Part shown: positions 6,010 to 8,529 of the stretch, one piece after another
Layout of the letters: every line of letters starts with the position of its first letter
How positions within the stretch are numbered: the first letter of the stretch is position 1
Origin: Rhizorhabdus sp.
GTDB taxonomy: Bacteria > Pseudomonadota > Alphaproteobacteria > Sphingomonadales > Sphingomonadaceae
Length of the DNA stretch: 8,529 bases
Direction of reading: 5' to 3'
Assembly (NCBI GenBank): GCA_004297635.1
Contig: SCUQ01000399.1
Location: 1-8,529 of the forward strand
Notes under the pieces: model-generated
Seen by the model: the letters and a program-made list of their open reading frames with translations, nothing else
Told to the model about the DNA's origin: nothing
The model's database searches: none
Made by a program: the position numbers and the translations under genes

Positions 6010-6420
6010 TTATCGGTTGATGCGATTGGCTGCCGCGATGGGATAGCCATGATCGGGCAGGCGATCTGGCAGCTCCGCTTCCTGTGCGGCGGCAATTGCG
6101 GCCAGGATCGCGCGGCGGTCGAACGGTTTTGCGACCCGGGCCACGGCAATGTCGGCGGCCGCGCCGATCTGCTCGGGATTGGCGGTGACGAAGATGACGC
6201 GGGCGCCGTGGCGGCGGAAGATCTCGGCGGCAATGCGCGGGCCGGTCTGCCCATCGCGCAGGTTGACGTCGACCAGCGCCATCGAACATCCCGGCGCCAG
6301 GTCGAGCGCGGATTCCATATCGGGGGCAATCCCCAGGACGTCATGTCCCGCCGATTCAAGGATATGCTCAAGGTCGAGGGCGACGAGCATCTCGTCCTCG
6401 ACGACCAGAATATGTTCCAT
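6010..6420 (-). CDS. Single-domain response regulator (receiver only)
   Basis: This 136-aa protein is a stand-alone CheY-like receiver with no output domain. The acidic pocket is E8/D9/E10 (ILVVEDEM), the phospho-acceptor is D51 (MALVDVNLRDG), and the switch residues are T79 (VIFVTANPEQ) and K98 (VAKPFDRRA). A short polar tail follows at about 115-136. The receiver resembles that of PhyR in its VIFVTA and KPF segments. It is not a FATGUY-type regulator such as sphingomonad SdrG, because the PFxFATGY motif is missing. It probably works in phosphorelay with a histidine kinase or phosphotransferase encoded elsewhere. An exact EcfG-type promoter precedes it, suggesting control by the general stress response. 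The frame is open to 6624, but the extension is Pro/Gly-rich and runs into the lysR end. The start is the ATG at 6420; a GTG at 6423, with better spacing to GGAG (6431-6434), would add one residue. Confidence 0.88.
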   Translation of the reverse strand: MEHILVVEDEMLVALDLEHILESAGHDVLGIAPDMESALDLAPGCSMALVDVNLRDGQTGPRIAAEIFRRHGARVIFVTANPEQIGAAADIAVARVAKPFDRRAILAAIAAAQEAELPDRLPDHGYPIAAANRINR

Positions 6421-6453
6421 CACGCTACCGCTCCAACCCCCATCGCCGCCCAG

Positions 6454-6478
6454 AACGCGGGGCTGGGGTTCAGGTTCC
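6454..6478 (-). promoter_or_regulatory. Sigma-EcfG-type promoter upstream of the single-domain response regulator
   Basis: On the minus strand GGAAC (6478-6474), a 16-nt spacer and CGTT (6457-6454) match the EcfG consensus exactly. The -10 box is about 34 nt before the start codon at 6420, leaving a leader that contains the GGAG ribosome binding site. The -35 box abuts a 14-nt perfect palindrome (CGCAAAGCTTTGCG at 6478-6491). Confidence 0.8.
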
Positions 6479-6491
6479 GCAAAGCTTTGCG
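6478..6491. repeat. 14-nt perfect palindrome next to the EcfG-type -35 box
   Basis: CGCAAAGCTTTGCG is a perfect inverted repeat lying directly upstream of, and sharing one base with, the GGAAC box. It is also about 50 nt after the lysR stop. It could be an operator for the response regulator gene or a small hairpin ending the lysR message; without a T-run the terminator role is weak. Confidence 0.4.
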
Positions 6492-6542
6492 AAGCCGGGT
6501 TCGGGCTAGGCTTTGTGGGGCCCTCTCCGTCGTGACGCCGGA

Positions 6543-7475
6543 TCAGGCGGCCTGTTTCGGCCCCGGATCGGACTGCTCGCCCAGTAGGTTCGCCCGCTCC
6601 CGCTGCACCAGCGCTGACAGCCACGCGACGAACAGCGCGTTGCGGGGCAGATGCCGGCTGTCCTGATGGGTGACGAGCCAGAAGGAGCGGGTGATGACGA
6701 TGTCCGGCAATACCGGGATCAGCGCCGGTTCGCGATCGCCGATAAAACAGGGCAGCACGCCGATCCCGGCGCCCGCCACGATCAGCCGGAACTGCGTGTT
6801 GATCGACGAACAGCGCAGCTGCGCCGCGATGCCGGGGTGAACCTCGTCCAGATAGTTCAGCTCGGGGGAATAGAGCAGATCCGGGATATAGCCGACCATC
6901 GTCTGCATCGGCAGGTCGGCGCTGCTGGCGATGGGGCCTCTGGCGGTGAGATAGGTGGGAGCGGCGTAGAGCCGCAGCCGATAGTCGGTCAGCTTCTTGG
7001 TGATCAGCGGCCCGCGCTGGGGCCGCGCCAGCAGGATCGCCACGTCGGCCTCGCGCCGCGACGGATCGAGGAAGCCGGTATTGGCGGCAAGGTCGATCGC
7101 GAGATGGCGGTGCGCAGCGGCGAAGTCGCCCAGATGCGAGGCGATCAGCCAGGTTCCGAAACCCTCGGATGCGCTGACCCGCAGGCGGCCCCGGATCTCC
7201 TCACCGTCCGTCAGGTCGCCGCCGCCGACGATCGCGGCGGTTTCGCGCTCGATCGTCTCGACACGGACCATCAGCCGCCGGCCCGCCTCGGTCAGGACAT
7301 GGCCATCGCGGCCCTGCACGAACAGCGTCTGGCCGCCCAGCTCGCGTTCCAGCCTGCGGATGCGCCGCCCCACCGTCGTCGCGTCGACCCCCAACTGGCG
7401 CGCGGCGGCGGCGAGCAGACCGGTTCGCGCCAGCGACAGGAAAAATTGAAGGTCATCCCAGCGCATGGCCTGCAT
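6543..7475 (-). CDS. LysR-family transcriptional regulator, divergent from mmsA
   Basis: This is a 310-aa protein of the usual LysR length. The N-terminal winged helix-turn-helix covers residues 5-63 (WDDLQFFLSLARTGLLAAAA, then VDATTVGRRIRRLERELG and LFVQGRDGHVLTEAG). A linker helix with ERETAAIV follows, then the periplasmic-binding-protein-like effector domain at about 98-300 (RLRVSASEGFGTWLI, EADVAILLARPQRG, IVAGAGIGVLPCF). It is transcribed away from mmsA with a 100-bp shared control region, a classic arrangement in which the regulator controls the neighbour. The effector is unknown but may be a valine- or inositol-pathway intermediate. The start is uncertain: the ATG at 7475 is given here, but the ATG at 7466 (MRWDDLQ) matches the common family start. 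Neither has a good ribosome binding site, and a dyad overlaps the start. Confidence 0.9.
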   Translation of the reverse strand: MQAMRWDDLQFFLSLARTGLLAAAARQLGVDATTVGRRIRRLERELGGQTLFVQGRDGHVLTEAGRRLMVRVETIERETAAIVGGGDLTDGEEIRGRLRVSASEGFGTWLIASHLGDFAAAHRHLAIDLAANTGFLDPSRREADVAILLARPQRGPLITKKLTDYRLRLYAAPTYLTARGPIASSADLPMQTMVGYIPDLLYSPELNYLDEVHPGIAAQLRCSSINTQFRLIVAGAGIGVLPCFIGDREPALIPVLPDIVITRSFWLVTHQDSRHLPRNALFVAWLSALVQRERANLLGEQSDPGPKQAA

Positions 7476-7484
7476 TTATGCAGG
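7469..7484. promoter_or_regulatory. Dyad CCTGCAT-TT-ATGCAGG, probable LysR operator
   Basis: Perfect 7-bp arms separated by two bases cover the lysR start region. LysR proteins commonly bind a T-N11-A dyad near their own promoter to repress themselves; this one reads T-N10-A, so it is close but not canonical. Its place at the lysR start fits autoregulation. Confidence 0.5.
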
Positions 7485-7497
7485 TCCGGGCTGCACG

Positions 7498-7509
7498 GCA
7501 AGGTCTTGC
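7498..7509. promoter_or_regulatory. Second inverted repeat GCAAG-GT-CTTGC in the lysR-mmsA control region
   Basis: This 5-bp inverted repeat is centred about 27 bp from the centre of the first dyad, on the mmsA side. That spacing is reminiscent of the paired recognition and activation sites used by LysR proteins, but the arms are short and the sequence differs from the first dyad. Confidence 0.3.
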
Positions 7510-7575
7510 AAGCCGCGCGCGGCGGGCCGATGGACGGTTCAGCATCAGAGGCCAGCATTCAGGAGAGTAGATCCC

Positions 7576-8529
7576 ATGGCGACCCAGCTGCGCGAAATCC
7601 CCCATTTCTTCGCCGATGGCTCGTCCAGCCCGGCCGATCGCTACAGCGACGTGTTCGATCCGAACAATGGCGGCGTGCAGGCGCGCGTCGGCCTGGGCGG
7701 TGCCGCCGAACTGGAAAAGGCTATGGGTCTCGCCCGGCAGGCACAGCCCGCCTGGGCCGCGACCAATCCGCAGCGCCGCGCCCGCGTCATGTTCCGCCTC
7801 AAGGAACTGATCGAGCAGAACATGGACTCGCTCGCCGAACTGCTCTCCTCCGAGCATGGCAAGGTGATCGCCGATTCGAAGGGCGATATCCAGCGCGGGC
7901 TCGAGGTGATCGAGTTCGCCTGCGGCATCCCGCATGCGCTGAAGGGCGAATATACCGTGGGCGCCGGCCCAGGCATCGATGTCTATTCGATGCGCCAGCC
8001 GCTCGGCATCGTTGCGGGCATCACGCCGTTCAACTTCCCGGCCATGATCCCGATGTGGATGTTCGGCATCGCGATCGCAGTGGGCAACGCCTTCATCCTC
8101 AAGCCATCGGAGCGCGATCCGTCGGTGCCGGTGCGCCTGGCCGAACTGATGAAGGAGGCCGGCCTTCCGGACGGCATCCTTCAGGTCGTTCATGGCGACA
8201 AGGTCATGGTCGATGCCATCCTCGACCATCCCGGCATCGCGGCGGTCAGCTTTGTCGGCTCTTCCGATATCGCGCACTATGTCTATCAGCGCGGCGTCGC
8301 CGCCGGTAAGCGCGTGCAGGCGATGGGCGGCGCCAAGAACCATGGCATCATCATGCCCGATGCCGATCTCGATCAGGCCGTCGATGACATCTGCGGTGCG
8401 GCCTTCGGTTCGGCGGGCGAGCGCTGCATGGCGCTCCCGGTGGTCGTGCCGGTCGGCGAGGATACCGCCGATCGCCTCCGGGCGAAGCTGATCCCGGCGA
8501 TCGAGGCGCTGCGGGTCGGCGTGTCGACC
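7576..8529 (+). CDS. mmsA: CoA-acylating methylmalonate-semialdehyde dehydrogenase (3' partial)
   Basis: The frame is open from the ATG at 7576 to the window end, giving 318 residues of a protein usually about 500 long. It belongs to the aldehyde dehydrogenase superfamily. Visible landmarks are GITPFNFPAMIP with N153, the NAD-site KPSERDP with K176, FVGSSDIA, the MmsA-typical MGGAKNHGIIMPDAD, and GSAGERCMALPVVVPVG with catalytic C284. The GAKNH segment occupies the place where hydrolytic aldehyde dehydrogenases carry their general-base Glu. Its absence is characteristic of CoA-acylating enzymes. The enzyme converts methylmalonate or malonate semialdehyde with CoA and NAD+ to propionyl- or acetyl-CoA plus CO2, in valine and myo-inositol catabolism in the cytosol. 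AGGAGAG at 7561-7567 is the ribosome binding site. It is divergent from the LysR gene, its likely regulator. Downstream partners are outside the window. Confidence 0.95.
   Translation, partial: MATQLREIPHFFADGSSSPADRYSDVFDPNNGGVQARVGLGGAAELEKAMGLARQAQPAWAATNPQRRARVMFRLKELIEQNMDSLAELLSSEHGKVIADSKGDIQRGLEVIEFACGIPHALKGEYTVGAGPGIDVYSMRQPLGIVAGITPFNFPAMIPMWMFGIAIAVGNAFILKPSERDPSVPVRLAELMKEAGLPDGILQVVHGDKVMVDAILDHPGIAAVSFVGSSDIAHYVYQRGVAAGKRVQAMGGAKNHGIIMPDADLDQAVDDICGAAFGSAGERCMALPVVVPVGEDTADRLRAKLIPAIEALRVGVST

Noticed and set aside
6651..8309. Long 552-codon plus-strand open frame
   Set aside because: It is a shadow of lysR on the opposite strand and of mmsA in another frame; its translation is Arg/Gly/Asp-rich with no domain, as expected in high-GC DNA.
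7453..8343. 296-codon minus-strand open frame opposite mmsA
   Set aside because: It is an antisense shadow; mmsA motifs with conserved catalytic residues on the plus strand account for the region.

Overview
The window is high-GC DNA whose gene content and protein style point to a sphingomonad-type alphaproteobacterium (Sphingomonadaceae). The main reasons are a PhyR-type general stress response regulator, promoters of the alphaproteobacterial sigma-EcfG type (GGAAC-N16/17-CGTT), and a LysR gene divergent from mmsA. The lineage is inferred from these features. No rRNA or other phylogenetic marker is present.

Layout. (1) Positions 1-3107, plus strand: the end of an envelope or exopolysaccharide cluster. 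A partial TPR-like protein is followed after 3 nt by an O-antigen ligase/Wzy-like polymerase, which overlaps a Wzx-like flippase by 4 nt (ATGA). (2) 3145-3396, plus strand: a small secreted protein with a GTG start, preceded by a near-consensus EcfG-type promoter lying inside the flippase 3' end. (3) 3411-3447: a strong symmetric terminator serving converging transcription. (4) 3470-6420, minus strand: a stress and regulatory block. In transcription order it holds a single-domain response regulator, a Crp/Fnr-type regulator, a Gly/Ala-rich exported protein, phyR and a 59-aa CsbD-family protein. (5) 6543-8529: a LysR regulator (minus) divergent from mmsA (plus, running off the end), with inverted repeats in the shared 100-bp control region.

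How the genes may work together. The first three genes would polymerise and export a surface polysaccharide. PhyR is the anti-anti-sigma switch of the general stress response: when phosphorylated it sequesters the anti-sigma factor NepR and frees sigma-EcfG. Its usual partners nepR and ecfG are not in the window. Two genes near phyR (csbD and the single-domain response regulator) carry exact EcfG-type promoter boxes, and three others carry one-mismatch versions. The block therefore looks like a local cluster of general-stress-response genes with phyR inside it. LysR probably controls mmsA, whose product oxidises methylmalonate semialdehyde in valine or inositol catabolism.

I see no mobile elements, CRISPR arrays, tRNAs or rRNAs. 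No gene-free stretch exceeds 300 bases. I found no clearly new system. The most interesting signal is the clustering of EcfG-type promoters around an orphan phyR and two uncharacterised exported proteins.
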